Part shown: positions 33,503 to 42,454 of the stretch, one piece after another
Position numbering within the stretch: the first letter of the stretch is position 1
Layout of the letters: the number at the start of each line of letters is the position of its first letter
Source of the DNA: an uncultured Campylobacter sp.
GTDB taxonomy: Bacteria > Campylobacterota > Campylobacteria > Campylobacterales > Campylobacteraceae
Reading direction: 5' to 3'
Assembly (NCBI RefSeq): GCF_937996225.1
Contig: NZ_CALKTC010000009.1
Location: 1-64,000 of the forward strand
DNA: 64,000 nucleotides
The notes under the pieces: generated by a model
Told to the model about the DNA's origin: nothing
Seen by the model: only the letters and a program-made list of their open reading frames with translations
Databases searched by the model: none
Made by a program: the position numbers and the translations under genes

Positions 33503-34504
33503 ATGATTAGCGTAGAGCAGGCGATCGAGGATCTGAAAAACGGCAAAATGCTCGTTATGGTCGATGACGTCGATCGCGAGAACGAGGGCGATTTGGTGTT
33601 TGCGAGCACCTTTAGCAGCGCACAGAAGGTAAACTTTGCGATCACGCACGCTCGCGGAGTGCTGTGCGTGGCGCTTAGCCCGCAGATTGCGCAGCAGCTT
33701 GATCTAAATTTGATGGTCGATAAAAACACTTCGAGCCACGAGACCGCATTTACCGTCACGATCGACGCGAAGGGCGCCAAGACGGGCGTAAGCGCGTATG
33801 AGCGCAATATGACGATCGAGCTGATGTCGCGCGTGGGCGCTCGCGCGGATGATTTCGTCCGCCCTGGGCATATATTCCCGCTCATCGCCAAAAGCGGCGG
33901 CGTGCTCGCTCGCACGGGGCACACCGAAGGCTCTACGGATCTGTGCCGCTTGGCTGGGCTTTCGCAAAGCGCCGTGATCTGCGAGATCGTCAAAGACGAC
34001 GGCGATATGGCGCGCAGGGACGATCTGGAGAAATTCTGTGCGCAGCACGGCATTAATATGATCTCGGTCGCGCAGATCGTGCAGTACCGCCTAAAACACG
34101 AAACCCTCGTTAAATTTAGCGAGCCAAAAAGCGCTCTGCTGTGCGGCGAGGCGACGAAATTTTACGACGTGAGCGATCACGAGGGCAACGAGCACCGCGC
34201 ATATATTTTCGGCGAGCCCGAGAAGAGCGCGCAGACGAACGTGAAATTTCATAAAATTTCAAGCGATCTGGAGTTTTTAAGCGATACGAAATTTAACGAT
34301 TTTATGCGCGATCTGGACGTTTTGCGCAAAGAGGGCGGCGTGCTTTTGATGCTAAAATCCGCGCAAAATCGCGCCGATTTTAAGAGCTTTGGCATCGGAG
34401 CGCAAATTTTAGCGCATCTGGGCGTGAGAAAAATCAAAATTTTAAGCAAGAGTGAGCCGAAAGACTACGCGGGGCTTAGCGGTTTTGGGATCGACATAGT
34501 TTGA
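33503..34504 (+). CDS. ribB: 3,4-dihydroxy-2-butanone 4-phosphate synthase with degenerate RibA-like domain
   Basis: The N-terminal 200 residues make 3,4-dihydroxy-2-butanone 4-phosphate from ribulose 5-phosphate for riboflavin synthesis. VDDVDRENEGDLVFAS, ITHARGVLCVAL, RPGHIFPLIAK and GHTEGSTDLCRLAGL are all present. The C-terminal 130 residues have the position and the end (FGIGAQILAHLGVRKIKIL) of a GTP cyclohydrolase II domain, but lack its zinc-cysteine and GTP-binding motifs, so it is probably not a second enzyme. This hybrid with an inactive tail is common in epsilonproteobacteria. A separate ribA is expected elsewhere. It overlaps the next gene by 4 bases. Confidence 0.92.
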   Translation: MISVEQAIEDLKNGKMLVMVDDVDRENEGDLVFASTFSSAQKVNFAITHARGVLCVALSPQIAQQLDLNLMVDKNTSSHETAFTVTIDAKGAKTGVSAYERNMTIELMSRVGARADDFVRPGHIFPLIAKSGGVLARTGHTEGSTDLCRLAGLSQSAVICEIVKDDGDMARRDDLEKFCAQHGINMISVAQIVQYRLKHETLVKFSEPKSALLCGEATKFYDVSDHEGNEHRAYIFGEPEKSAQTNVKFHKISSDLEFLSDTKFNDFMRDLDVLRKEGGVLLMLKSAQNRADFKSFGIGAQILAHLGVRKIKILSKSEPKDYAGLSGFGIDIV

Positions 34505-35658
34505 TAGCTCACATCGATTTGGACAGCTTCTTCGTCTCTGTAGCGAGGCTCGCCGATCCCGCGCTTGCGGGCAAAAAGATCGCAGTCGTCGGAGGCGGCG
34601 ACGAGGAGATTTTCGGCGGCAAGAGCGAGCTTGGCAGCGTGATTTTAAGCGCGAGCTATGAGGCCAGAGCGGACGGCGTGCACTCGGCTCAGCCCGTAAA
34701 ACAGGCGCTTGCTTTGTGCCCAAAGCTCATTTTGGTGCGCGCCAGACATGGCGAATACCGAAAAATTTCACGCGAAATTTATGAGTTTTTACTAAACTTT
34801 ACGCCCGAGATCGAAAAATTTAGCATCGACGAGTTTTTTCTAAATTTACGCGGCACGGCTTACGACGTGGACGCACTGGGCTTTGCCGCGTTTTTGCAAA
34901 GCGAAATTATGCGCCGCTTTAGCCTTCCGTGCAGCGTCGGGCTTAGCGAAGCAAAACTCATCGCAAAGCTCGCTACGAGCCTTGCTAAGCCCTTCGGCGT
35001 GCGGCAAATTTTAAAATCGCAAATCGCGCGCGAGCTATCCGCCGTGCCGATAGCAAAATTCCCGGGCATCGGCAAAGCGGCGCAAAAAACGCTCGGCAAA
35101 TACGGCATTGTAAGCTTCGGCGACGCGCTAGGGCATAGAGAAATTTTTGAAAAGATGGGCGCAAACGGCAGGAAAATTTTCGCAGCCCTTAGCGGCGAGG
35201 ATGAGGGCGAGGTCGTCTCGAAGCGCGAGCGCAAGAGTATCGGCTTTGGGCGCAGCTTCGCGCCGTGCGCCGATCGGGACGAGCTGCGGCGTAAAATTTT
35301 AATTTTGGCGCGCCATTTGGCGGGCGAAGTGCTCGCAAGGGGCCTAAAGCCCGCGACGTATGATCTAAAGATCCGCTACAAATCGCGCGAGGAGTTTTCG
35401 CATCAGATCAGTCAGGATAGGGCGTTTAGTCTAAGCTTGCTGAGCGAGACCGCACTTGAGCTGTTTGAGCTCTGCGACGTGAAAAAAGGCGCGCAGATAA
35501 TCCACGTAGCGCTAAATCTTTCAAATTTCGGCGGCAGATCGGGCGGCTCGCTGCTCTTTGGCGAGATCGATAAAAAGCAGCAGAGCCTGGATCGATCTTT
35601 AAGCAGGATTTGGGAAAAATTCGGCATCGAAAAGCTAAAAAAAGCGAGCGAAATTTGA
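34501..35658 (+). CDS. dinB: Y-family DNA polymerase IV
   Basis: An error-prone translesion DNA polymerase of the DinB type. The start is TTG at 34501, overlapping the ribB stop. Catalytic acidic residues are in HIDLDSFFVSV (D5/D7) and FSIDEFFLNL; the steric region SYEARADGV and a little-finger domain at the C-terminus follow. At 385 residues the length is near normal. It is coupled to ribB, an unusual pairing. I see no LexA-type box upstream, which fits the lack of a classical SOS system in Campylobacter. Confidence 0.9.
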   Translation: MIAHIDLDSFFVSVARLADPALAGKKIAVVGGGDEEIFGGKSELGSVILSASYEARADGVHSAQPVKQALALCPKLILVRARHGEYRKISREIYEFLLNFTPEIEKFSIDEFFLNLRGTAYDVDALGFAAFLQSEIMRRFSLPCSVGLSEAKLIAKLATSLAKPFGVRQILKSQIARELSAVPIAKFPGIGKAAQKTLGKYGIVSFGDALGHREIFEKMGANGRKIFAALSGEDEGEVVSKRERKSIGFGRSFAPCADRDELRRKILILARHLAGEVLARGLKPATYDLKIRYKSREEFSHQISQDRAFSLSLLSETALELFELCDVKKGAQIIHVALNLSNFGGRSGGSLLFGEIDKKQQSLDRSLSRIWEKFGIEKLKKASEI

Positions 35659-35677
35659 TTAAATTTAAAGGAAAAAG

Positions 35678-36217
35678 ATGAAATTAGGCGAGCTATACTC
35701 GGTGATCTGCATAATCTTTGCGACGAATTTCAGGGGCGTGATAGACGAGCAGAAATTGCGCGGCTTGGGCAAAAACTGGATCATCGTAAATAAAAATATC
35801 GAGAACAAAAACGGCCATGAGTTTTGGCAAAAGGTGCAGGGCGAGGACTACGCGGCGCTAGAGCGTGATTTTGAGGCGCTAAAAGTGGCGTTTGAGATGG
35901 ATTTTTTCAAGCTCATTAGCGAAAGCGAAGTGGAGCTGTTTTATGAAAAATGCCGCTTCAAAAAGCCTTTCGCGGAGCTTAAAAGCGCTCACGCGGCCAA
36001 TATGCTAGCACTGCTTGCCATGATCTTTAAGCAAAACACGGACGCGAAATCGCATAAAATTTTGACGCTATATCTGGCGCAATTTATCATTCCGAGCTTT
36101 TCCGCGCTTGCTACGCACGTGCAGATAAACGCCAAAAGTAGCTACTACAAGGCGCTCGGGTGGTTTTTGGCGGATTTTTGCCGCGTGATGAAAGAGACGC
36201 TAGGGCTTGGAATTTAA
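35678..36217 (+). CDS. Unknown protein, possibly TorD-like chaperone
   Basis: A 179-residue, mainly helical, soluble protein with no signal peptide. The segment ELKSAHAANMLALLAMIFKQ followed by TLYLAQFIIPSFSALATHV and SSYYKALGWFLADFCRVM has the layout of TorD/DmsD-family chaperones of molybdoenzymes: a helix with a conserved H, then an L-x(4)-F/W-x3-F helix and a Y-Y-x-L-G-x-F helix. The identification is weak. No molybdoenzyme gene is adjacent. If it is right, the client lies elsewhere. It follows dinB by 19 bases. Confidence 0.6.
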   Translation: MKLGELYSVICIIFATNFRGVIDEQKLRGLGKNWIIVNKNIENKNGHEFWQKVQGEDYAALERDFEALKVAFEMDFFKLISESEVELFYEKCRFKKPFAELKSAHAANMLALLAMIFKQNTDAKSHKILTLYLAQFIIPSFSALATHVQINAKSSYYKALGWFLADFCRVMKETLGLGI

Positions 36218-36870
36218 AATTTAGAACGCGCGCTCGGCGTTTTTGCGCGTTCGGCACAGAAAAGCGCTATGTAGAGATAGGTTTAAAGCTTGCTTTCGGA
36301 ATTTCTTGCGCTGTAGCCGGTACAGCTCCTGCAGGCGCGACAAGCTAAGCGAGGCGAGCGGATTTTATCTGCGCGGATGTAAAGTGGCTGCCTTGCTGTT
36401 TTATCCGTCGGCTTTTGTCGTATCGCGCGTCATTTTTGAATTCTGCGCGGCATTCAGTATTTTGCGCATGTGCCGTTCGACGTTTGTTTTGCGCGCACTG
36501 CGAGTTTTGCTCGGCGTCCGGTGCTCTCGTTTTGCACCGCCTGCATTAAGGTACTGCGTGCTTTGTCCGCGTTGCGCCACTTTGCGTGTCGCTTTGTATG
36601 TCGTCTGGTACCGCCGCTCGGTGCTTTACGTGTGGCGCCTTACGCCCCATATAGCGCCGCTGTGTGAAATTTCATGCGAGGTGGTCCCGTGCATCGTTTG
36701 ATTTTATCGCTGCCAGATACCGGCGTCTTTAGCGCTTTGCGTGTGCGACCGAGCTTGGAAGCCTGGCTTCTGCGCTCACGTATGCGCCGCCCTGCGTCTT
36801 TTGCCGAGCATGCGTTACGTAGCGTCCTGTGCACGTAGCCAAATTTTAAAATTTAAAACAAAGGAAAAAT
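36218..36870. other. Gene-free stretch before lgt
   Basis: About 650 bases. Two open frames of 60-150 codons have Cys/Arg-rich composition and no protein-like features. A GCGC/CGCG-dense area and an AAATTTTAAAATTT palindrome just upstream of lgt (36840-36860) are present. Confidence 0.5.
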
Positions 36871-37689
36871 TTGAATTACTGGAACGAAATTTACGCCCAC
36901 TTTGATCCCGTGGCATTTAGCGCGTTTGGCATAAACGTGCACTGGTACGGCATTATGTATGTTTTGGCGCTACTTACGGCGCTATTTATCGCCAAGTATT
37001 TCGTACGCAAAGACGGCCTTGATTTTAGCGATAAGATGCTCGATCGCTACTTTATCTGGGTCGAAGTGGGCGTCATTTTGGGCGCGCGGCTTGGATACAT
37101 CGCGATCTATTCGGGCGAGGCGGCGTGGTATTTCAGCCATCCGTGGCAAATTTTCAACCCATTTCATAACGGCGAGTTCGTGGGCATTCGCGGTATGAGC
37201 TATCACGGCGCGGTCGTCGGATTCGTGATCGCGACGGTTTGGTTTTGCAAAAAATTTAAAACCGATATGTGGGCGCTGCTCGATCTCGTGGCGCTTAGCG
37301 TGCCGCTTGGGTATTTTTTCGGGCGCGTGGGAAATTTTTTAAATCAGGAGCTTTTCGGGCGCGAGACGAGCGAGCCGTGGGGGATTTTGGTAGGCGGCAC
37401 GTTGCGTCACCCAAGCCAGCTTTACGAAGCGGTTTTGGAAGGACTGGTAATTTTCGTGATTTTATTTTTCTACCGTAAATTTAAGAAATTTAACGGCGAG
37501 CTGATATGTCTGTATGCGATGCTATACACGGCGTTTAGATTTTTCGTAGAATTTTTTAGAGAGCCCGACGATGGACTCGGTTTTATATTTTTAAATTTAT
37601 CGATGGGGCAAATTTTATCTTTAGTGATGTTTTTGATAGCAGTTTTCTTAAAGCAGTCTTTGAAGAAAAAACTAATTTGCAGAAATTAA
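36871..37689 (+). CDS. lgt: Prolipoprotein diacylglyceryl transferase
   Basis: Lgt transfers diacylglycerol from phosphatidylglycerol to the cysteine of prolipoproteins in the inner membrane, the first step of lipoprotein maturation. The signature GRVGNFLNQELFGRETSEPWG is intact, along with GMSYHGAVVGFV and a final ...DDGLGF... segment. Seven TM segments are predicted. The TTG start is preceded by aaagga. The protein has 272 residues. In C. jejuni lgt also lies directly upstream of frdC. Confidence 0.95.
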   Translation: MNYWNEIYAHFDPVAFSAFGINVHWYGIMYVLALLTALFIAKYFVRKDGLDFSDKMLDRYFIWVEVGVILGARLGYIAIYSGEAAWYFSHPWQIFNPFHNGEFVGIRGMSYHGAVVGFVIATVWFCKKFKTDMWALLDLVALSVPLGYFFGRVGNFLNQELFGRETSEPWGILVGGTLRHPSQLYEAVLEGLVIFVILFFYRKFKKFNGELICLYAMLYTAFRFFVEFFREPDDGLGFIFLNLSMGQILSLVMFLIAVFLKQSLKKKLICRN

Positions 37690-37756
37690 ATTAATCTAAA
37701 GTTAAAAAGTAATATAATTTCTTTACAAAAATGTAAATTTTCGTTTAGCGGGGATT

Positions 37757-37762
37757 TATAAT
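37757..37762 (+). promoter_or_regulatory. -10 box of the frd operon
   Basis: TATAAT lies 21 bases upstream of frdC, inside an AT-rich leader. A second TATAAT occurs at 37713-37718. Either may drive frdCAB; no -35 box is visible. Confidence 0.55.
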
Positions 37763-37783
37763 CATCTTTTTTAAGGAGAACCT

Positions 37784-38467
37784 ATGCTAGGTCGCATTGA
37801 AGGCTTTACGGGCAGATCCATAGACGGCAAAAAGAGCCGCATTATGGCTTTGCAAGACGTGGCGCAAAGCATCAGCGGGCTGATTTTGGCCTGTTTCATG
37901 CTGTGTCATATGATATTTACCGGCACGATTTTGATCGGTAAGGGCGCGTTTGAGGGCGTCGTACATTTCGCCGAACCGGGCGGAATTTATTTCGTTACAA
38001 ACATCGTCGCTTTTGTAATTTTCGTGATTTTCGTGATTCACGCGTTTTTGGCGATGAGAAAATTTCCGGCTAACTACGCCGCTTATAGGGCGTTTAAAGC
38101 GCATAAAATGCGAATGAAGCATTGCGACACGACGCTTTGGTGGTTTCAGTTTTGGACGGGATTTTTCCTATTTTTCTTTGCGGCGGCTCATATTTTAATG
38201 ATCGTATTCGGTCCGAAAATTACTGCAGATCTTGCTATTGCTAGATTCGGACAGCTTCATCTATTTTATTTTGTTTTATTGATTTTCGTAGTAACTCACG
38301 CTAGTATTGGAATTTATAGGCTTTATATGAAATGGATCAGCATAGACGGCACGAAGGCTGAAATTCAAAGAAAAAGAGCCTTCATTAAAAAGGCGGTTTT
38401 TATCGTTTGGGGCGCATTTTTCCTGCTTTCGATAATCGCCGATTTCAAATGGTTAAGTTTAGAATAG
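37784..38467 (+). CDS. frdC: Fumarate reductase cytochrome b subunit
   Basis: The diheme cytochrome b of the menaquinol:fumarate reductase that ends anaerobic respiration on fumarate. It has five TM segments, and the four His residues that bind the two hemes in the Wolinella enzyme are recognisable: ACFMLCHMIF, VIHAFLAM, AAAHILMIV and VTHASIGIYRLYMKW. The 227-residue length is close to the 250 of related proteins. It starts the frdC-frdA-frdB operon, 10 bases upstream of frdA. Confidence 0.93.
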   Translation: MLGRIEGFTGRSIDGKKSRIMALQDVAQSISGLILACFMLCHMIFTGTILIGKGAFEGVVHFAEPGGIYFVTNIVAFVIFVIFVIHAFLAMRKFPANYAAYRAFKAHKMRMKHCDTTLWWFQFWTGFFLFFFAAAHILMIVFGPKITADLAIARFGQLHLFYFVLLIFVVTHASIGIYRLYMKWISIDGTKAEIQRKRAFIKKAVFIVWGAFFLLSIIADFKWLSLE

Positions 38468-38477
38468 GGAGTTTAGA

Positions 38478-40496
38478 ATGAATGTAATATATTGCGATTC
38501 TTTAGTTATTGGCGGCGGTTTGGCGGGCTTAAGAGCTGCGATCGCTACCGGAGAGAAGGGGCTTAGCACCATCGTTTTGAGCCTGATCCCTGTTAAGCGC
38601 TCACACTCTGCGGCAGCTCAAGGCGGCATGCAGGCATCGCTTGGAAATTCCAAGATGAGCGAGGGCGACAACGAGGACGTGCACTTTGCCGATACCGTAA
38701 AAGGTAGCGACTGGGGCTGTGATCAGGATGTCGCTAGGATGTTTGCGCAAACGGCGCCTAAAGCGATCCGCGAACTTGCGGGCTGGGGTGTTCCTTGGAC
38801 CAGGATTACTAGAGGCGAGCGAAGCGCTATTATCAACGCTCAAAAGACCACGATCAGCGAAAAAGATGAGGTTCACGGACTTATTCACAGCCGCGACTTC
38901 GGCGGTACGAAAAAATGGCGAACCTGCTATACCGCCGATGCTACGGGACATACGATGCTTTTTGCCGTTGCAAACGAAGCGCTAAAGCATAACGTCGATA
39001 TTCATGATAGAAAAGAAGCGATTGCGCTAATTCATGCAAATAACCGCTGCTATGGCGCAATCGTGCGGGATTTGGTTACCGGCGAGCTAATCGCATACGT
39101 CTCAAAGGGCACGTTGATCGCTACAGGCGGCTACGGCAGAGTGTATAAACACACTACAAACGCCGTCGTTTGCGAGGGTATCGGCGCAGCTATCGCGCTT
39201 GAGACCGGCGTCGCGCAGCTTGGAAATATGGAAGCGGTGCAGTTTCACCCGACCCCTATCGTTCCGAGCGGAATTTTGCTTACCGAGGGTTGCCGCGGCG
39301 ACGGCGGAATTTTACGAGATGTGGACGGCTACCGCTTTATGCCGGATTATGAGCCCGAGAAAAAGGAACTTGCTAGCCGCGACGTCGTAAGTCGCCGCAT
39401 AATGGAGCATATCCGCGCAGGCAAGGGGGTAAAGAGCCCTTACGGCGAGCATGTTTGGCTTGACATATCGATCCTTGGACGCGAGCATATCGAGAAAAAT
39501 TTACGCGACGTACAAGAAATTTGCGAAATTTTCAACGGCATCGATCCTGCCGACACCGAGGTAATAACCGACGAGCAGGGCAGAAAGCGCGGTAAAGGTT
39601 GGGCTCCGATCCTTCCTATGCAGCATTACTCGATGGGCGGCATCAAAACAAAAGCTACGGGCGAGAGTCCAACGCTAGCTGGACTTTTCAGCGCCGGCGA
39701 GGCTGCGTGCTGGGATATGCACGGCTTTAACCGCTTGGGCGGAAATTCCGTCGCCGAAACCGTCGTCGCGGGAATGATCGTGGGCGAGTATTTTGCGGAG
39801 TATTGCCAAGGACACGACGTCGATATCAATACGCACGATATCGAAAAATTCGTAGATAAAGAGAAAAATTATATTAAGAGCCTGCTTGAAAAAGAGGGTA
39901 AATTTAACGTATTCGAGATCAAAAACAAGATGAAAGACGTTATGTGGGAGCACTGCGCGATCTTCCGCACCGGCGAGGGATTAGCCAAAGCCGTAAAAGA
40001 GCTTGAGGAGCTTTACAAGCAGTCCTTAGATGTCAAAGTAAGCAATAAAGAGCTTTTCGGAAATCCGGAGCTTGAGGAGGCTTACCGCGTACCGAAGATG
40101 CTAAAGCTCGCGCTTTGTATCGCCAAGGGTGCGCTTGATCGCACCGAAAGCCGCGGCGCGCACTTCCGCGAGGATTATCCGAAACGCGACGATCTAAACT
40201 GGCTAAAACGAACGCTTGCGAGCTGGAAGGAGGGCGATACTATGCCTACTCTAAGCTACGAGCCGCTTGATATTATGAAGATGGAGATGCCGCCTGCATT
40301 CCGCGGATACGGCGCCAAAGGCAATATCATCGAGCATCCGGACAGCGCCGTGCGCCAAAAAGAGGTCGATGAAATTCGCGAGAAAATGCAAGCCGAGGGC
40401 AAAGGCAGATATGAAATTCAAGAGGCATTGATGCATTATGAATTGCAGCCAAAATATAAAGCACCTAACGAAAGAGCAGGTATAGGATATGAGTAG
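38478..40496 (+). CDS. frdA: Fumarate reductase flavoprotein subunit
   Basis: FrdA carries covalently bound FAD and the dicarboxylate site and reduces fumarate to succinate. The N-terminus has the FAD motif VIGGGLAGLRAA, and the FAD-linking histidine is His43 in RSHSAAAQGG. The substrate-site block FHPTPIVPSGILLTEGCRGDGG is intact, as is HGFNRLGGNSVAETVVAG. The length of 672 suits the Campylobacter enzyme. The last 8 bases overlap frdB. It sits in a peripheral complex on the cytoplasmic side of FrdC. Confidence 0.97.
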   Translation: MNVIYCDSLVIGGGLAGLRAAIATGEKGLSTIVLSLIPVKRSHSAAAQGGMQASLGNSKMSEGDNEDVHFADTVKGSDWGCDQDVARMFAQTAPKAIRELAGWGVPWTRITRGERSAIINAQKTTISEKDEVHGLIHSRDFGGTKKWRTCYTADATGHTMLFAVANEALKHNVDIHDRKEAIALIHANNRCYGAIVRDLVTGELIAYVSKGTLIATGGYGRVYKHTTNAVVCEGIGAAIALETGVAQLGNMEAVQFHPTPIVPSGILLTEGCRGDGGILRDVDGYRFMPDYEPEKKELASRDVVSRRIMEHIRAGKGVKSPYGEHVWLDISILGREHIEKNLRDVQEICEIFNGIDPADTEVITDEQGRKRGKGWAPILPMQHYSMGGIKTKATGESPTLAGLFSAGEAACWDMHGFNRLGGNSVAETVVAGMIVGEYFAEYCQGHDVDINTHDIEKFVDKEKNYIKSLLEKEGKFNVFEIKNKMKDVMWEHCAIFRTGEGLAKAVKELEELYKQSLDVKVSNKELFGNPELEEAYRVPKMLKLALCIAKGALDRTESRGAHFREDYPKRDDLNWLKRTLASWKEGDTMPTLSYEPLDIMKMEMPPAFRGYGAKGNIIEHPDSAVRQKEVDEIREKMQAEGKGRYEIQEALMHYELQPKYKAPNERAGIGYE

Positions 40497-41226
40497 AAAA
40501 ATAACAATAAAGGCATTTAAGTATAATCCGCTAAGCAAAATTTCAAAGCCGCACTTCGCTACTTACGAGCTCGAAGAGACCGACGGAATGACGCTGTTTA
40601 TCGCGCTTAACGTGATTCGTGAGAAATTTGATCCCGAGCTAAGCTTCGACTTCGTTTGTCGCGCGGGTATCTGTGGTAGCTGCGGTATGCTCGTAAACGG
40701 CAAGCCACAGCTTGCGTGCCGCACGCTTACTAAGGACTATCCGGACGGCGTGATCGAGCTTATGCCGCTTCCGGTTTTCAAGCTGCTAAAAGACCTTAGC
40801 GTCGATACCGGCAACTGGATGAACGCGATGAGCAAGCGCGTAGAGAGCTGGATCCACACCGACCACGAGACCGATATCTCCAAGCTTGAGGAGAAGGTCG
40901 AGCCTGAGGTCGCGCAGGAGGTTTTCGAGCTGGATCGTTGCATCGAGTGTGGCATCTGCGTGGCGAGCTGCGGTACCGCGATAATGCGAAAGGATTTCAT
41001 CGGCGCCGTCGGTATCAACCGCGTGGCACGCTTTCAGATCGATGCGCTGGATAAACGCAGCGACGAGGATTTTTACGAGCTAATCGGCGATGATGACGGA
41101 GTATTCGGCTGTATGACGCTGCTAGGCTGCGAAGACCACTGCCCTAAGCACCTTCCGCTTCAAAGCAAAATCGCATATGTTCGCCGCAAGCTTGCCGCTC
41201 AGGGCAAATGCGGCTGCGGTAAATAA
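40489..41226 (+). CDS. frdB: Fumarate reductase iron-sulfur subunit
   Basis: FrdB wires the hemes of FrdC to the FAD of FrdA. Its [2Fe-2S] cysteines are in CRAGICGSCGMLVNGKPQLAC (shown in part), the [4Fe-4S] set is CIECGICVASCG, and the [3Fe-4S] cysteines are in LLGCEDHCPKHLP. The last residues GKCGCGK are a Cys-rich tail. It has 245 residues and overlaps frdA by 8 bases. A strong terminator follows. The set of three genes supports respiration with fumarate as acceptor. Confidence 0.97.
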   Translation: MSRKITIKAFKYNPLSKISKPHFATYELEETDGMTLFIALNVIREKFDPELSFDFVCRAGICGSCGMLVNGKPQLACRTLTKDYPDGVIELMPLPVFKLLKDLSVDTGNWMNAMSKRVESWIHTDHETDISKLEEKVEPEVAQEVFELDRCIECGICVASCGTAIMRKDFIGAVGINRVARFQIDALDKRSDEDFYELIGDDDGVFGCMTLLGCEDHCPKHLPLQSKIAYVRRKLAAQGKCGCGK

Positions 41227-41256
41227 AATTTAAGCGGGTTCTTCCCGCTTAAATTT
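41226..41256 (+). terminator. Terminator of the frd operon
   Basis: A 13-bp perfect inverted repeat (41226-41238 with 41244-41256), GC core agcggg, loop ttctt, begins at the frdB stop codon and is followed by a T-rich stretch. Confidence 0.88.
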
Positions 41257-41382
41257 ATCTTCCAATTTTATAAATTTTACCTCGATAGACAAATTCCAAA
41301 ATGCTTGAGTCAGACAAGCGAAGTAGCTTTAAATTTAATACTATCCCAAGCGATAAAGAAGTAAAATACGAAATCGCTTAAG

Positions 41383-41402
41383 ATCGCTAGCGAGGGATAA
41401 GG
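41383..41402 (+). repeat. Leader repeat, copy 1 of a duplicated module
   Basis: The 20-mer atcgctagcgagggataagg directly upstream of the small ORF at 41403 recurs at 42435-42454 in front of the larger gene. Both copies are followed by atgaacgaagcaa, so the leader, ribosome-binding site and start have been duplicated together. Confidence 0.88.
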
Positions 41403-41537
41403 ATGAACGAAGCAAGGCTCGAAGAGCTAAAGAAAATTCTAAACGAACGGCGTCAAAATGTGGAGCAGAGCTCCGGGAATAGTTTTAATCTTGAAAGCTT
41501 AAAATACCCAATTCAAATAAACGGAATCTGGAACTAA
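41403..41537 (+). pseudogene. Truncated N-terminal copy of the 42455 gene
   Basis: A 44-residue frame beginning MNEARLEELKKILNERRQN matches the start of the gene at 42455 (MNEAKPKELKKILNERHQN) and shares its leader, but stops after a short unrelated stretch (KYPIQINGIWN). The following gene at 41580 resembles the C-terminal part of the same protein. The first copy of the duplicated pair seems broken into two frames by loss of the linker. Confidence 0.65.
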
Positions 41538-41579
41538 AAAATTGTCTAGAATTTTAATGATAGAAATTCCAATATAAAT

Positions 41580-42278
41580 ATGAATACCCATTGTAAAAAA
41601 GAGTTAATAATAAAGGATTTTAGTGCCTTAATAGGTTTTTTCCAATTTTGTATATTAATATTGATCATAATACTTTCTCAAACAGGAATATTGTCTAATT
41701 TTGGTATTGAAAAATTTTCCGAATCAGAAGATTCTTATTTTTTCATTATTTTGTGCACTATTATTCCATTTATTAGAATTATTGAGCGCGATAAACCATT
41801 TAATAGGCGCTTTATAATTTTTAACGAAAAATTTATTTCGGTAGAAGTCGAAGGAATAAAAATCTTCCGAATAAATCTAGATGAAATTATTAAGATATCT
41901 AAAAATATGGATACTAGGACTTCTACACCAGAATATTTTCCAATTTCAAAAGAACTCTTCTATTTCTGTATATTTGCTACTATAATAACAATGATCTTAT
42001 TTGTTTTTAAAGACTTTATAGTTGTATTTATATTGTTGGCCACAATATTCATTCTTCCAAAGAATTTAATTTGTACTGTAATTGGCGGCTTGGAAGCAAA
42101 CAAAATATATGATCGTTTGGCAATATATTCTAAAGATGGCATCATAATAAATATTTTTATAAATTCTAATAAAGATTATTCGGAATTAAAGAGATACTTT
42201 TTATTACATAAGAGTATTAATATAGATAATGTTAGAAAAGAATTTATGATATTTCACAAGGAGTCTAAACATAGATAA
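41580..42278 (+). CDS. Membrane protein of unknown function, copy 1
   Basis: A 232-residue protein with two pairs of hydrophobic segments (FSALIGFFQFCILILIIILS and FCIFATIITMILFVF then FIVVFILLATIFIL). The C-terminus YSELKRYFLLHKSINIDNVR resembles YDEVREYFLQKNINIDYIKK at the end of the neighbouring copy at 42455, so the two are paralogous and the C-terminal cytoplasmic domain is the shared part. Its own first 40 residues look like what follows the lost N-terminal part. The gene is markedly AT-rich. The function is unknown. Confidence 0.6.
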   Translation: MNTHCKKELIIKDFSALIGFFQFCILILIIILSQTGILSNFGIEKFSESEDSYFFIILCTIIPFIRIIERDKPFNRRFIIFNEKFISVEVEGIKIFRINLDEIIKISKNMDTRTSTPEYFPISKELFYFCIFATIITMILFVFKDFIVVFILLATIFILPKNLICTVIGGLEANKIYDRLAIYSKDGIIINIFINSNKDYSELKRYFLLHKSINIDNVRKEFMIFHKESKHR

Positions 42279-42434
42279 GAGAGAATTAAATGCGCAAATT
42301 GAGCTTGATCGCGCAGAAAAGAATTTTCAAAATTTAAAGATAGTGCTCTGCTATTTTGTAATATAATTGAAGCTAGGTTCAGTAAATTTAATATCCATCT
42401 AAGCTACAAAAGGCAAAATAGGCAAACTTTCGAA

Positions 42435-42454
42435 ATCGCTAGCGAGGGATAAGG
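42435..42454 (+). repeat. Leader repeat, copy 2 of a duplicated module
   Basis: This is the same 20-mer as at 41383-41402, again directly upstream of an MNEA start codon. Confidence 0.88.

Noticed and set aside
36243..36701. A 152-codon open frame between the possible TorD-like gene and lgt
   Set aside because: Composition is dominated by Arg, Cys, Leu and Val with no domain-like pattern; it looks like a chance frame in GC-rich sequence.
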